From Elizabethkingia sp. YR214 (lineage in GTDB: Bacteria; Bacteroidota; Bacteroidia; Flavobacteriales; Weeksellaceae), in assembly GCF_003058195.1 (NCBI RefSeq), contig NZ_QBUH01000002.1, positions 186,001 to 250,000 on the forward strand: a DNA stretch of 64,000 bases. Reading direction: 5' to 3'. Below are positions 35,429-42,981 of the stretch, piece by piece (position 1 is the stretch's first letter; each line of letters opens with the position of its first letter). Below the pieces are notes generated by a model. It saw only the letters and a list, made by a program, of their open reading frames with translations, made no database searches and was not told where the DNA came from. Position numbers and translations under genes: made by a program.

Positions 35429-36232
35429 CTATTTATTGATCATACCTTTTAGTAATTCAGGATTAAGTTTAGCGATTAATACGCCTACTATAAAAAGGCC
35501 GATAAAAATTATAATCGCGGCAGCAATCTGCAATAAGTAAAAGATTATCAGACGTCCAATAATGCTTTTTGTACTTTTCTCTGAATAAAAACCTTTGTAG
35601 AACCAAAAAAGTAATATTGGAACAATAAAATATGATAAAGAAGATATTTTTCCAATTGTTATCGGATCATTCTGAAGAAAGTAATAAAAAGGATAAAAAA
35701 TAATAATAAGCGCAATGGTATAAAAACACTGGAAATAGGCATTCATTACCAGATGCTCGTAATAATTTTGTCCCCATTTTCTAAACGCTATCTTGGTAAG
35801 AAGTGAAAAAAACGGTATCAAAGCCAGCATAATAAAAGTGAAATAGGAGAGGAAGCCTGTAGTATAGGCATCAACAAATTTGTCGGATACATTTTGATTA
35901 GATGCCTTTATTGCCTTCTCCATGATGTCCTTTATATTTAGGAAACTGGATAATAATATCGAAATTCCACTGAGAACCATAGTAAGGGCAAAAGGCTTGT
36001 AGTGGTGTATTCTGTCACCCTCCAAAAATTTTCTGGCCGTCTTTCCGGGATTTAGAATGATGTTTTTAACAGAATAGAAAAACCCTTTTTCTGTATAGTA
36101 AGCAAAGCTTTTAGCTTCATCGATTATATAAGTGTGGTCAATTCTTTTGAATTTTTTCTGTCCGCACTCACTGCAAAAATTCCCGTTAATAGCTGTACCG
36201 CAACTATTGCAATTTTCTAATACATGTTCCAT
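35429..36232 (-). CDS. DUF3667 membrane protein with zinc ribbon
   Basis: 267 residues. The N-terminus carries a four-cysteine zinc ribbon (CNSCGTAINGNFCSECGQKK), followed by the DUF3667 hallmark: YYTEKGFFYSVKNIILNPGKTARKFLEGDRIHHYKPFALTMVLSGI. Five membrane segments span about residues 85-265. It is a Bacteroidota-specific family without known biochemical role. It is monocistronic, convergent with the utilisation locus and divergent from pirin. Function not assigned. Confidence 0.85.
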   Translation of the reverse strand: MEHVLENCNSCGTAINGNFCSECGQKKFKRIDHTYIIDEAKSFAYYTEKGFFYSVKNIILNPGKTARKFLEGDRIHHYKPFALTMVLSGISILLSSFLNIKDIMEKAIKASNQNVSDKFVDAYTTGFLSYFTFIMLALIPFFSLLTKIAFRKWGQNYYEHLVMNAYFQCFYTIALIIIFYPFYYFLQNDPITIGKISSLSYFIVPILLFWFYKGFYSEKSTKSIIGRLIIFYLLQIAAAIIIFIGLFIVGVLIAKLNPELLKGMINK

Positions 36233-36391
36233 CTCTTATTGCAATTTATTAAATGAATTTGCAGACTATAATTGTTGCGTATTTTTAATTTCGCAGTAAA
36301 AGATACAATTGGTAAAGGTTTTGCCATATTAATCTGATGTTTGATGTTTATTCCTGGTTTTTTTACGAATATATGAAATATATTTTCATAT

Positions 36392-36418
36392 TTATCTTAC
36401 TTATCTTACTTATCTTAC
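36392..36418. repeat. three perfect copies of TTATCTTAC
   Basis: TTATCTTAC at 36392-36400, 36401-36409 and 36410-36418, directly head to tail, about 28 bases upstream of the pirin -7 box. Short enough to vary by strand slippage. Confidence 0.85.
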
Positions 36419-36445
36419 ATCAATTCATTCACTACTGTGCTGGCT

Positions 36446-36453
36446 TAAATTTG
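36446..36453 (+). promoter_or_regulatory. -7 promoter element of pirin
   Basis: TAAATTTG is an exact TAnnTTTG match, 30 bases before the ATG at 36484. No -33 box is evident, and the tandem repeat lies just beyond. Confidence 0.5.
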
Positions 36454-36483
36454 CATAAGAAAATAAAAAATAAACATAAACAT

Positions 36484-37212
36484 ATGAAAACAGTATTTCA
36501 CAGTGCAGACAGCAGAGGATTTGCAGATCATGGCTGGTTAAAAAGTGCACACAGTTTTAGCTTTGCAGGCTACTTTAACCCTGAAAGAGTAAACTTTGGA
36601 ACATTAAGAGTTTTAAATGATGACTATGTAGAAGGTGGTATGGGCTTTGGCAAACACCCTCATAACAATATGGAAATTATTTCTATCCCATTAGAAGGAG
36701 ATCTGAAGCATGGTGATAATATGGGAAGTGCAGGAATCATAAAAAAAGGAGATGTTCAGGTAATGTCTGCCGGTACAGGAGTAATGCATAGTGAGATGAA
36801 TGCTAATGCAGATAAAGCGGTAAAATTCCTACAGATATGGATTTTCCCTAATAAAGAAAATGTTACGCCTAGATATGATCAGGTAGATGTTTCCGGAGAT
36901 TATAAGAAAAACGATTTCCAACAGATATTGTCACCTAATGCAGATGATGCAGGAGTATGGATCCATCAGGATGCATGGTTCAACGTGGCTAATTTTGATA
37001 AAGGATTCAACAAAGATTATCCTATTCATAAAGAAGGAAATGGCGCTTACGTTTTTGTATTAAATGGTCAGGTGAAGATCGGAGATCAGGTACTAAATAC
37101 CCGTGATGCACTAGGAATTTGGGATATTGATAAGTTCAACATTGAAGCAACAGAAAATTCTGAAGTTTTGATTATTGATGTTCCTATGAATTTGCCTAAT
37201 TTTGCAAATTAA
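36484..37212 (+). CDS. pirin-family bicupin protein
   Basis: 242 residues from the ATG at 36484 (TVFHSADSRGFADHGWLKSAHSFSFAGYF is the family's N-terminus; the longer frame from 36337 adds a hydrophobic stretch that overlaps the promoter). Two cupin domains; metal ligands are visible in the first as KHPHNNMEI and GVMHSEMN (three His and a Glu). Members bind Fe2+ or similar, and some have quercetin 2,3-dioxygenase activity, but the physiological role is generally unknown. It is followed by a terminator and then by a flavin reductase, so redox or electrophile stress is a reasonable but unproven context. Confidence 0.92.
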   Translation: MKTVFHSADSRGFADHGWLKSAHSFSFAGYFNPERVNFGTLRVLNDDYVEGGMGFGKHPHNNMEIISIPLEGDLKHGDNMGSAGIIKKGDVQVMSAGTGVMHSEMNANADKAVKFLQIWIFPNKENVTPRYDQVDVSGDYKKNDFQQILSPNADDAGVWIHQDAWFNVANFDKGFNKDYPIHKEGNGAYVFVLNGQVKIGDQVLNTRDALGIWDIDKFNIEATENSEVLIIDVPMNLPNFAN

Positions 37213-37240
37213 TTTGAATTCAGAAAATTTAAAATAATAA

Positions 37241-37290
37241 ATGAGCCGAAATCAATACTTCGTAATAAGTAATGATAGCGGCTCATTTTA
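37241..37290 (+). terminator. terminator after pirin
   Basis: Stem ATGAGCCG / CGGCTCAT (37241-37248, 37279-37286) with a 30-base internal part that can form a small second helix, then TTTTAT. Confidence 0.65.
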
Positions 37291-37320
37291 TACTAACAAT
37301 TAGAAATATTATATATACAG

Positions 37321-37872
37321 ATGAAAATAGTAGCTTTTGCAGGAACTAACTCTCCGGCATCAATTAATAAGTTATTGGTAGAATATGTTGCAAAGCAATT
37401 TGACAGCAATGAAGTAGAGCTTTTGGATCTTAATGATTATGAAATGCCTATTTATGGAGTTCACAGAGAACAACAATCCGGAGTTCCTCAGGAGGCGAAG
37501 AATTTCGCAGAAAAAATTGACAGTGCAGATTTAGTATTGATGTCTCTTGCTGAGCATAATAGCAGTTATTCTGTAGCATTTAAAAATGTTTTCGACTGGG
37601 TATCCCGTATTCCGGGAAGACCACACTGGGGAGATAAAGATATCTTCCTGATGGCTACAGCACCAGGACCAAAAGGTGGAGCAAATGTATTAGCTGCTGC
37701 AACTGCTCGTTTCCCTCACAGTGGTGGAAATATTGTAGAAACTTTTTCATTGCCTAAATTCAAAGATAACTTTGATGCTGAAAAAGGAATTGTAGATGCT
37801 GAAAAAGCTAAAGAATTGGAGCATAAAATTGCCAAAATAAAAGAAGAATTCGCTGCAAAAGTAAATGCGTAA
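37321..37872 (+). CDS. NADPH-dependent FMN reductase family protein
   Basis: 183 residues, flavodoxin-like fold. The phosphate-binding loop AGTNSPASINKLLVEYVA is at 7-24, then LLDLNDYEMPIYG, the SLAEHNSSYSVAFKNVFDWVSR substrate/FMN segment (about 76-97) and ATAPGPKGGANVL. It reduces FMN, quinones, azo compounds or chromate in related proteins; the natural substrate is not known. It is single-gene in appearance, between the pirin terminator and the purM leader. Confidence 0.88.
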   Translation: MKIVAFAGTNSPASINKLLVEYVAKQFDSNEVELLDLNDYEMPIYGVHREQQSGVPQEAKNFAEKIDSADLVLMSLAEHNSSYSVAFKNVFDWVSRIPGRPHWGDKDIFLMATAPGPKGGANVLAAATARFPHSGGNIVETFSLPKFKDNFDAEKGIVDAEKAKELEHKIAKIKEEFAAKVNA

Positions 37873-37902
37873 ATTCTTATAGGATTTTAAAGTAAATTTT
37901 AT

Positions 37903-37910
37903 TAAATTTG
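37903..37910 (+). promoter_or_regulatory. -7 promoter element of the purM leader transcript
   Basis: TAAATTTG matches TAnnTTTG exactly. It predicts a transcript start near 37917, about 230 bases before purM and just before a short ORF and terminator. Confidence 0.5.
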
Positions 37911-37927
37911 CACATCAAAATTCAGAA

Positions 37928-38017
37928 GTGAAGATCATAAAGCAATTTAAAGAAAAGCATCAGTCATCCCGGACAATAGGAAAAGACAAATCGGTGTGCC
38001 CTTTAAATTTGAGATAA
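37928..38017 (+). CDS. 29-codon leader ORF upstream of purM (candidate)
   Basis: A GTG-started frame encoding 29 residues beginning KIIKQFKEKHQ and ending KSVCPLNLR, placed 11 bases after the predicted transcript start and ending 7 bases before an 11-bp terminator stem. It is strongly basic with no repeated regulatory amino acid. The position is what one expects of a leader peptide in transcription attenuation, but the open frame could be chance within a small RNA or riboswitch; no known peptide family is recognised. Confidence 0.3.
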   Translation: MKIIKQFKEKHQSSRTIGKDKSVCPLNLR

Positions 38018-38024
38018 AATAATG

Positions 38025-38058
38025 GCCGACAGACTCCAAAAGTTTGTCGGCTTTTTTA
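38025..38058 (+). terminator. terminator/attenuator upstream of purM
   Basis: Eleven-bp stem GCCGACAGACT / AGTTTGTCGGC (38025-38035, 38041-38051, one G-U pair), 5-base loop, T6 run. It sits between a promoter and purM rather than after a normal gene. Confidence 0.85.
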
Positions 38059-38147
38059 TTTACGTTTTTTGATAAAACAAATTGAGAATCAAAACTTCAG
38101 ATCAATTTTAAATTGTAATTTTATTCACTAAATAATAAAAACTAAAA

Positions 38148-39134
38148 ATGAATACCTACAAATCCGCAGGAGTTGACAAAGAAGAAGGGTACAAGACGGT
38201 GGACAAGATAAAGAAGGCCGTTAGCGAAACACACAACCCGAACGTACTGAACAATCTTGGAAGCTTTGGTGCTTTTTATGAGATTGGTGGTTACAAAAAC
38301 CCAGTATTGGTAAGTGGTACAGATGGTGTTGGTACCAAACTAAAAATAGCATTGGATACAAAACAATACGGTTCTATAGGAATTGACTGTTTTGCGATGT
38401 GTGCTAATGATATAGTATGTCATGGTGCAAAACCTTTATTCTTCTTAGACTACTTAGCATGTGGAAAATTAGATGCCGATGTAGCTGCTGAAATCGTTTT
38501 AGGAATGGTGGAAGCTTGTAAAGACAATCAATGCGCCCTTATTGGTGGTGAAACTGCTGAAATGCCGGGAATGTATAATCCCGGGGATTATGATGTAGCA
38601 GGTTTCTGTGTAGGTATTGTAGAAAAGGATCAGGTTATTGATGGTTCAAAAATCAAAACCGGAGACAAAATTATTGCTTTACCAAGTTCTGGATTCCATT
38701 CTAATGGCTTCTCTTTGGTAAGAAAAGTTTTTCCTGATTTCAATGAAGATTTCGAAGGAAAACCAATCCACGAAACATTATTAGTACCTACAAGATTATA
38801 CTACCAAAGCATTCAGAAATTGATGAATGAAATGGAAATTCACGGTATTGCACACATTACAGGTGGCGGATTATATGAGAATATTCCTAGAATTATTCCT
38901 GAAGGTCTTTGCGCAAGTGTTGAAACAAAAGAAATCAGGATTCCTTCTATCATGCTAGAGCTTGAAAAAAGAGGAAATATTGCACGTGAAGAAATGTATG
39001 GAACTTTCAATATGGGAGTAGGTATGGTAGTTGTCCTGAACGAAGCAGATGCTCAGAAAGCTTTAGAGCTTTTACCAGATGCCTACCTGGTAGGGGAGAT
39101 TACAGAGAACGCTGAGAAAATCCAATTAATCTAA
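38148..39134 (+). CDS. purM: AIR synthetase PurM
   Basis: Closes the imidazole ring of FGAM to give AIR (step 5 of purine synthesis). 328 residues. It has YKSAGVDKEEGYKTVDKIK at the N-terminus, NLGSFGAFYEI, LVSGTDGVGTKLKIA (about 57-71), IGIDCFAMCANDIVCHGAKPLFFLDYLACGK, LIGGETAEMPGMY (ATP site) and GFHSNGFSLVRKV, all canonical. It is the first gene of the second purine block and stands behind an unusual leader. purN follows after 87 bases containing an imperfect palindromic element. Confidence 0.97.
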   Translation: MNTYKSAGVDKEEGYKTVDKIKKAVSETHNPNVLNNLGSFGAFYEIGGYKNPVLVSGTDGVGTKLKIALDTKQYGSIGIDCFAMCANDIVCHGAKPLFFLDYLACGKLDADVAAEIVLGMVEACKDNQCALIGGETAEMPGMYNPGDYDVAGFCVGIVEKDQVIDGSKIKTGDKIIALPSSGFHSNGFSLVRKVFPDFNEDFEGKPIHETLLVPTRLYYQSIQKLMNEMEIHGIAHITGGGLYENIPRIIPEGLCASVETKEIRIPSIMLELEKRGNIAREEMYGTFNMGVGMVVVLNEADAQKALELLPDAYLVGEITENAEKIQLI

Positions 39135-39138
39135 AAAT

Positions 39139-39207
39139 AATTTATCAATATAATAATGTAACAATTCACCAATAAAAGATATTGTTATATTACTACATTG
39201 CTAGGTT
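39139..39207. repeat. long imperfect palindromic element, copy 1 (upstream of purN)
   Basis: Left arm 39139-39165 (core CAATATAATAATGTAACAAT) and right arm 39181-39205 (core ATTGTTATATTACTACATTG) are reverse complements apart from scattered mismatches, around a 15-base centre. Same design and similar words as the element at 42900-42966. RNA from it could form a hairpin of roughly 25 bp. Confidence 0.65.
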
Positions 39208-39221
39208 GTTGCATTTGAAAA

Positions 39222-39785
39222 ATGAAGAAAATAGTAATACTGGTATCAGGTTCAGGGACCAATCTGCAGCGGATTATAAACGCTATTGCTGAAAAGGAAA
39301 TTCAGAATGCTGAAATAAGCCTTGTGGTAGCTGACCGTGACTGTTATGGACTAAAAAGAGCCGAAGATGCCGGAATCCCTTTTCAGTTAGTTAAAAGAGG
39401 AAAAGATTTTTGCCAGAAACTGGATATGGTAATTCCTGAAGACACATCACTTATTGTGCTGGCTGGATTTTTATCCGTTCTTACTCAGGAGTTCTGCGAA
39501 AAGTGGGAAGGCAAGATGATCAATATTCACCCTTCTTTACTTCCAAAATTCGGAGGAAAAGGAATGTGGGGAATGCATGTACACAACGCTGTTAAAGAGT
39601 CTGGAGAAACAGAATCTGGTGCTACAGTACATTTTGTAACGACAGGAGTAGATGAAGGAGAGATTATCCTGCAAGGAAAAATTACTGTTGAAGAAAATGA
39701 CACTCCGGAAGATATCGCTGGTAAAGTTCACCAGATAGAATATGATATTTTTCCTTTAGCTATTGAAAAAGTGTTGAATAGCTAA
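39222..39785 (+). CDS. purN: phosphoribosylglycinamide formyltransferase PurN
   Basis: Transfers the formyl group from 10-formyl-THF to GAR (step 3 of purine synthesis). 187 residues, normal length. It begins KKIVILVSGSGTNLQRII (substrate phosphate loop), then has the catalytic stretch INIHPSLLPKFGGKGMWGMHVHNAV, in which Asn and His of INIHPSLLP are the active-site residues, and the later SGATVHFVTTGVDEGEIILQ with the third catalytic Asp. It sits between purM and purH on the same strand. Confidence 0.96.
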   Translation: MKKIVILVSGSGTNLQRIINAIAEKEIQNAEISLVVADRDCYGLKRAEDAGIPFQLVKRGKDFCQKLDMVIPEDTSLIVLAGFLSVLTQEFCEKWEGKMINIHPSLLPKFGGKGMWGMHVHNAVKESGETESGATVHFVTTGVDEGEIILQGKITVEENDTPEDIAGKVHQIEYDIFPLAIEKVLNS

Positions 39786-39818
39786 TCCATTAGACTAATA
39801 AAGTTTGAAATAAAATCG

Positions 39819-39940
39819 GGCTGAGAAAGCAGCCAAAAGTAAAAAGTAAAAAGTGAAAACGGGAATGTTTGCAACAATTATTTGGGAAAGGAAATAATTG
39901 TTGCAGATTTTCCAAAGACTAATCCTTAAGTAAGATTAGT
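39819..39940 (+). promoter_or_regulatory. three successive hairpins in the purN-purH gap
   Basis: Hairpin 1: GGCTG / CAGCC (39819-39823, 39830-39834). Hairpin 2: perfect 13-bp stem GCAACAATTATTT / AAATAATTGTTGC (39871-39883, 39892-39904). Hairpin 3: ACTAATC / GATTAGT (39918-39924, 39934-39940). None has a T-run, so they are not ordinary terminators. Between 1 and 2 is an AAAAGTAAAAAGT string. Probably part of the purH leader RNA or a processing site. Confidence 0.5.
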
Positions 39941-39959
39941 ACAAAAAGTAAAGAAAGAA

Positions 39960-41474
39960 ATGAAAAAAAGAGCATTAATTAGTGTTTCTGACAAAAGCGG
40001 TCTAATCGATTTTGCCAGGTTTTTGGAAAAAAACAATTATGAACTAATCTCAACAGGGGGAACTTTTAAGCATCTTAAAGATGCAGGACTTAGCCCTATT
40101 CAGATTGATGAAGTAACTAACTTTCCGGAGATGCTGGATGGAAGAGTAAAAACATTACACCCAAAAGTCCACGGAGGTATTCTAGCAGTTCGTTCAAACG
40201 AAGAGCACATGAAAACTGTTCAGGAGCACGGAATTGGGTTGATCGATATGGTAATCGTTAACCTTTACCCGTTCTTTGAAAATGCTGATAAAGAAATTTC
40301 TTTAGAAGAAAAAGTAGAATTTATCGATATAGGTGGACCTTCTATGTTGCGTTCTGCAGCTAAAGGTTTCTTTGATGTTACTGTAATTACCGATGCAGGT
40401 GATTATACAAAAATTCAGGAAGAAATTGAAACTTCCGGAAATACTCAGCTGGAAACACGTAAGATGTTGGCAGGGAAAGTATTCAACCTTACAGCAGCTT
40501 ATGATGCTGCTATTTCCAAAATGCTTTTAGAAGAAGAATATCCTAACTATCTTAATGCTTCATTTAAGAAAGTAGCTAATCTTCGTTATGGTGAAAATCC
40601 ACATCAGTCTGCTGCTTACTATGTCTCTACAGTAGAAAAAGGAGCGATGAAGGATTTCGAACAGTTAGGCGGAAAAGAACTTTCTTTCAATAACCTGAGA
40701 GATATGGATCTTTGCTGGAAAGTGGTAAATGAATTCAAAGAAGAAATGGCTTGTTGCGCTGTGAAGCATTCTACACCTTGTGGAGTAGCTGTTGGTACAA
40801 CACCGGAAGAAACATACAGAAAAACATTTGAGTGCGATCCTGTTTCAATTTTTGGAGGAATCGTAGGAATGAACTTTAAAGTAGATGCTGCTACAGCAAC
40901 TGCTCTTAACGAAACTTTCTTAGAGATTGTTATGGCACCTGATTTTGATGCTGATGCTTTAGAGATCCTTAACAAGAAGAAAAACCTTCGTGTGATTAAA
41001 ATTAAACATCCGGTTTCTGATAAACAGGTTTGGGTTAAAATTGATGGCGGTATGCTTGTACAGAATGCTGATGATGAATTCTCTACAGATATCAGTGTTG
41101 TAACAGAAAAGCAGCCAACAGATGAGCAGAGAAAAGCATTGATTTTCTCACAAAGAGTTGTGAAATATGTAAAGTCTAATGCAATCGTTGTTTCCAATGG
41201 TCAGCAGGCTTTAGGAATTGGTGGAGGTCAGGTTAACCGTATTTGGGCTACACAACATGCAGTAGAAAGAGCAAAAGCTAAATTCGGAGGAGAATTGGTA
41301 CTGGCATCAGATGCTTTCTTCCCGTTCAGAGATGTTGTAGATTTTTGTGCTGCAGAAGGAATTAAAGCTATCATTCAGCCAGGAGGTTCTATGCGCGATG
41401 AAGAAAGTATTCAGGCCGCAAATGAGCATGAAATTCCAATGATGTTTACAGGTATGCGTCACTTTTTCCATTAA
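39960..41474 (+). CDS. purH: bifunctional AICAR formyltransferase/IMP cyclohydrolase PurH
   Basis: Performs the last two steps to IMP. 504 residues. The N-terminal MGS-like IMP cyclohydrolase domain (about 1-145) contains [37 protein letters not shown] and the [16 protein letters not shown] motif. The C-terminal AICARFT domain has [15 protein letters not shown], the catalytic Lys-His of [15 protein letters not shown] (about 262-276), [10 protein letters not shown] and [14 protein letters not shown]. All key residues are in place. It is preceded by a 170-base structured leader. Confidence 0.97.
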   Translation: MKKRALISVSDKSGLIDFARFLEKNNYELISTGGTFKHLKDAGLSPIQIDEVTNFPEMLDGRVKTLHPKVHGGILAVRSNEEHMKTVQEHGIGLIDMVIVNLYPFFENADKEISLEEKVEFIDIGGPSMLRSAAKGFFDVTVITDAGDYTKIQEEIETSGNTQLETRKMLAGKVFNLTAAYDAAISKMLLEEEYPNYLNASFKKVANLRYGENPHQSAAYYVSTVEKGAMKDFEQLGGKELSFNNLRDMDLCWKVVNEFKEEMACCAVKHSTPCGVAVGTTPEETYRKTFECDPVSIFGGIVGMNFKVDAATATALNETFLEIVMAPDFDADALEILNKKKNLRVIKIKHPVSDKQVWVKIDGGMLVQNADDEFSTDISVVTEKQPTDEQRKALIFSQRVVKYVKSNAIVVSNGQQALGIGGGQVNRIWATQHAVERAKAKFGGELVLASDAFFPFRDVVDFCAAEGIKAIIQPGGSMRDEESIQAANEHEIPMMFTGMRHFFH

Positions 41475-41504
41475 TTTCATTAACAGGAATTAACTTTCTA
41501 TTTT

Positions 41505-41535
41505 TTTGAAAAAAATAGTTTTTATGCTATCTTTG
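41505..41535 (+). promoter_or_regulatory. complete Bacteroidota promoter of purD
   Basis: TTTG -33 box (41505-41508), 19-base spacer, TATCTTTG -7 box (41528-41535): a textbook match to the phylum consensus. Transcription should start near 41542, leaving a leader of about 57 bases before purD. purD is therefore independently expressed despite lying just after purH. Confidence 0.75.
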
Positions 41536-41598
41536 ACACTTGCTACAAAGTAAAGCACAAATTTTTAAGATTTAAATAAAAAAACATATAGCTAAAAT

Positions 41599-42846
41599 AT
41601 GCGAGTATTAGTCGTTGGTACCGGAGGTCGTGAGGCTGCAATTGGATGGAAACTTAAACAAGATCCTAAAGTTAAAAAAATATTCTTTGCAAGAGGAAAT
41701 GCTTCAACCGAAGAATATGGTGAGAATATATATGAAGATTCTATTCCTGAATTGGTAGAATTTGCAACAAGAGAAAAAGTTGATTTAACAATAGTTGGTC
41801 CTGAAGCGCCTTTAGTAGATGGCATCGTAGATGAGTTTAAAGCAGCAGGTCTTAAAATTTTTGGACCAAATGCTAAGGCAGCTTCATTAGAAGGTTCTAA
41901 AGCATTCTCTAAGAGATTTATGCAGGATCATGGCATTAAAACGGCTAAAGCTCAGGTTTTCGAAGTATACCAGGAAGCTTTGGACTATGTTAAGGATCAC
42001 AAATTCCCGTTAGTTATCAAAGCCAGCGGTCTTGCAGGTGGCAAAGGAGTAGTTATCTGTGAAACTCTTGAAGAAGCAGATGCTGTTATTCATGATTTCA
42101 TGATCAGAAGAATCCATGGTGATGCAGGTATTAAACTGGTTATTGAAGAATTTTTACAAGGATTTGAAGCTTCTATTATCTGTTTCTCTAACGGCGAAGA
42201 ACTGTTTCCCTGTATCCCGGTAAAAGACTACAAGAAAGTAGGTGAAGGTGACGAAGGTATGAATACCGGAGGTATGGGTACTGTTGCTCCAAGCCCAGAG
42301 TTCAATGGAATGCACTATGCTGATTTCGAAAGAAACATAATGTTGCCAACTCTAAAAGGTCTTAAGCAAGAAAACCTTAGCTTCAAAGGATTTATTTTCT
42401 TCGGACTAATGGTTACTGCAGAAGGTAGCTACCTATTGGAATACAATATGCGTTTAGGAGATCCTGAAACTCAGGTTATATTACCATTATTAGAAAACAG
42501 CCTTGTAGATGTTATCAATGACTGTATGGAAGGTAAACCGGTAGAACTGAAATTCGCAGATAAAAAAGCGGTATGTGTTGTAATGGTTTCCGGAGGATAT
42601 CCAAGAAACATCGAAACTGGTCTTGAAATAAAAGGAACAGATAAAGTAGATACACTTTGTCTTCTTGCAGGCGCCAGAAAAGGTGGAAACAGCTATTATA
42701 CAACAGGCGGCAGAGTCGTAAACGTTGTAGGATTTGGAGAGACTTATGATGATGCCAGAAAGCAGGCTTATGACAACATCAAAAAGATTTCTTTCGACTA
42801 CGGCTTCTACAGACACGATATAGGCTTGTTCGAGCAAAAGAAATAA
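41599..42846 (+). CDS. purD: phosphoribosylamine-glycine ligase PurD
   Basis: ATP-grasp ligase making GAR from phosphoribosylamine, glycine and ATP (step 2). 415 residues. It starts RVLVVGTGGREAAIGWKL, then has VGPEAPLVDGIVDEF, the ATP-grasp core FPLVIKASGLAGGKGVVIC (about 138-156), NTGGMGTVAPSP and the metal-binding LLEYNMRLGDPETQVILP (about 281-298). Standard in length and residues. It has its own strong promoter and a weak terminator behind it. Confidence 0.97.
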   Translation: MRVLVVGTGGREAAIGWKLKQDPKVKKIFFARGNASTEEYGENIYEDSIPELVEFATREKVDLTIVGPEAPLVDGIVDEFKAAGLKIFGPNAKAASLEGSKAFSKRFMQDHGIKTAKAQVFEVYQEALDYVKDHKFPLVIKASGLAGGKGVVICETLEEADAVIHDFMIRRIHGDAGIKLVIEEFLQGFEASIICFSNGEELFPCIPVKDYKKVGEGDEGMNTGGMGTVAPSPEFNGMHYADFERNIMLPTLKGLKQENLSFKGFIFFGLMVTAEGSYLLEYNMRLGDPETQVILPLLENSLVDVINDCMEGKPVELKFADKKAVCVVMVSGGYPRNIETGLEIKGTDKVDTLCLLAGARKGGNSYYTTGGRVVNVVGFGETYDDARKQAYDNIKKISFDYGFYRHDIGLFEQKK

Positions 42847-42858
42847 AAATAAACATAA

Positions 42859-42886
42859 CCCCTGAGCGAAAGTTTAGGGGATTTTA
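42859..42886 (+). terminator. weak terminator after purD
   Basis: Five-bp GC stem CCCCT / AGGGG (42859-42863, 42876-42880) extended by A-T pairs outside, followed by ATTTTAAT. Likely but weak. Confidence 0.5.
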
Positions 42887-42899
42887 ATAAATATCAACG

Positions 42900-42966
42900 A
42901 ATTTACCAATATATCAATGTACCGGTTTACTAATAACTGATTGTTACATTATTGTATTGCTAAATT
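42900..42966. repeat. long imperfect palindromic element, copy 2 (upstream of guaA)
   Basis: Left arm 42900-42922 (AATTTACCAATATATCAATG) and right arm 42943-42966 (TTACATTATTGTATTGCTAA) are reverse complements with a few mismatches around a 20-base centre. Related in words and design to the copy at 39139. It ends 16 bases before the guaA ATG. Confidence 0.65.
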
Positions 42967-42981
42967 GTTACCTTAATTTTT

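Larger units (their letters stand above)
36233..36483. other. divergent intergenic region DUF3667/pirin
   Basis: About 250 bases. Holds a three-copy 9-bp tandem repeat (36392-36418) and a TAAATTTG promoter box (36446-36453) for pirin. An ATG-started in-frame extension of pirin crosses this region but reads through the promoter box and repeat and is not expected to be made. Confidence 0.6.
37917..38058 (+). ncRNA. candidate leader RNA or small RNA ending at a terminator before purM
   Basis: About 140 nt from a -7 promoter box to an intrinsic terminator, followed by 90 bases before the purM ATG. It contains the GC-richer block CATCCCGGACAATAGG and GGTGTGCCC, unusual in this A/T-rich context. 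I could not match it to any riboswitch class from memory. It may be an attenuator for purM or an independent small RNA. Confidence 0.4.

Noticed and set aside
36337-36483. N-terminal hydrophobic extension of pirin (membrane-anchored pirin)
   Set aside because: The in-frame stretch crosses the promoter box and the 9-bp tandem repeat, and the family N-terminus begins at 36484. The hydrophobic run comes from translating the A/T-rich repeat.
37917-38058. Assignment of the purM leader to a known riboswitch (guanidine-III, ZTP, PRPP, SAM)
   Set aside because: The segment with GGAC and AAAGACAAATCGG only faintly recalls guanidine-III. Required conserved blocks could not be placed, so no class is claimed.
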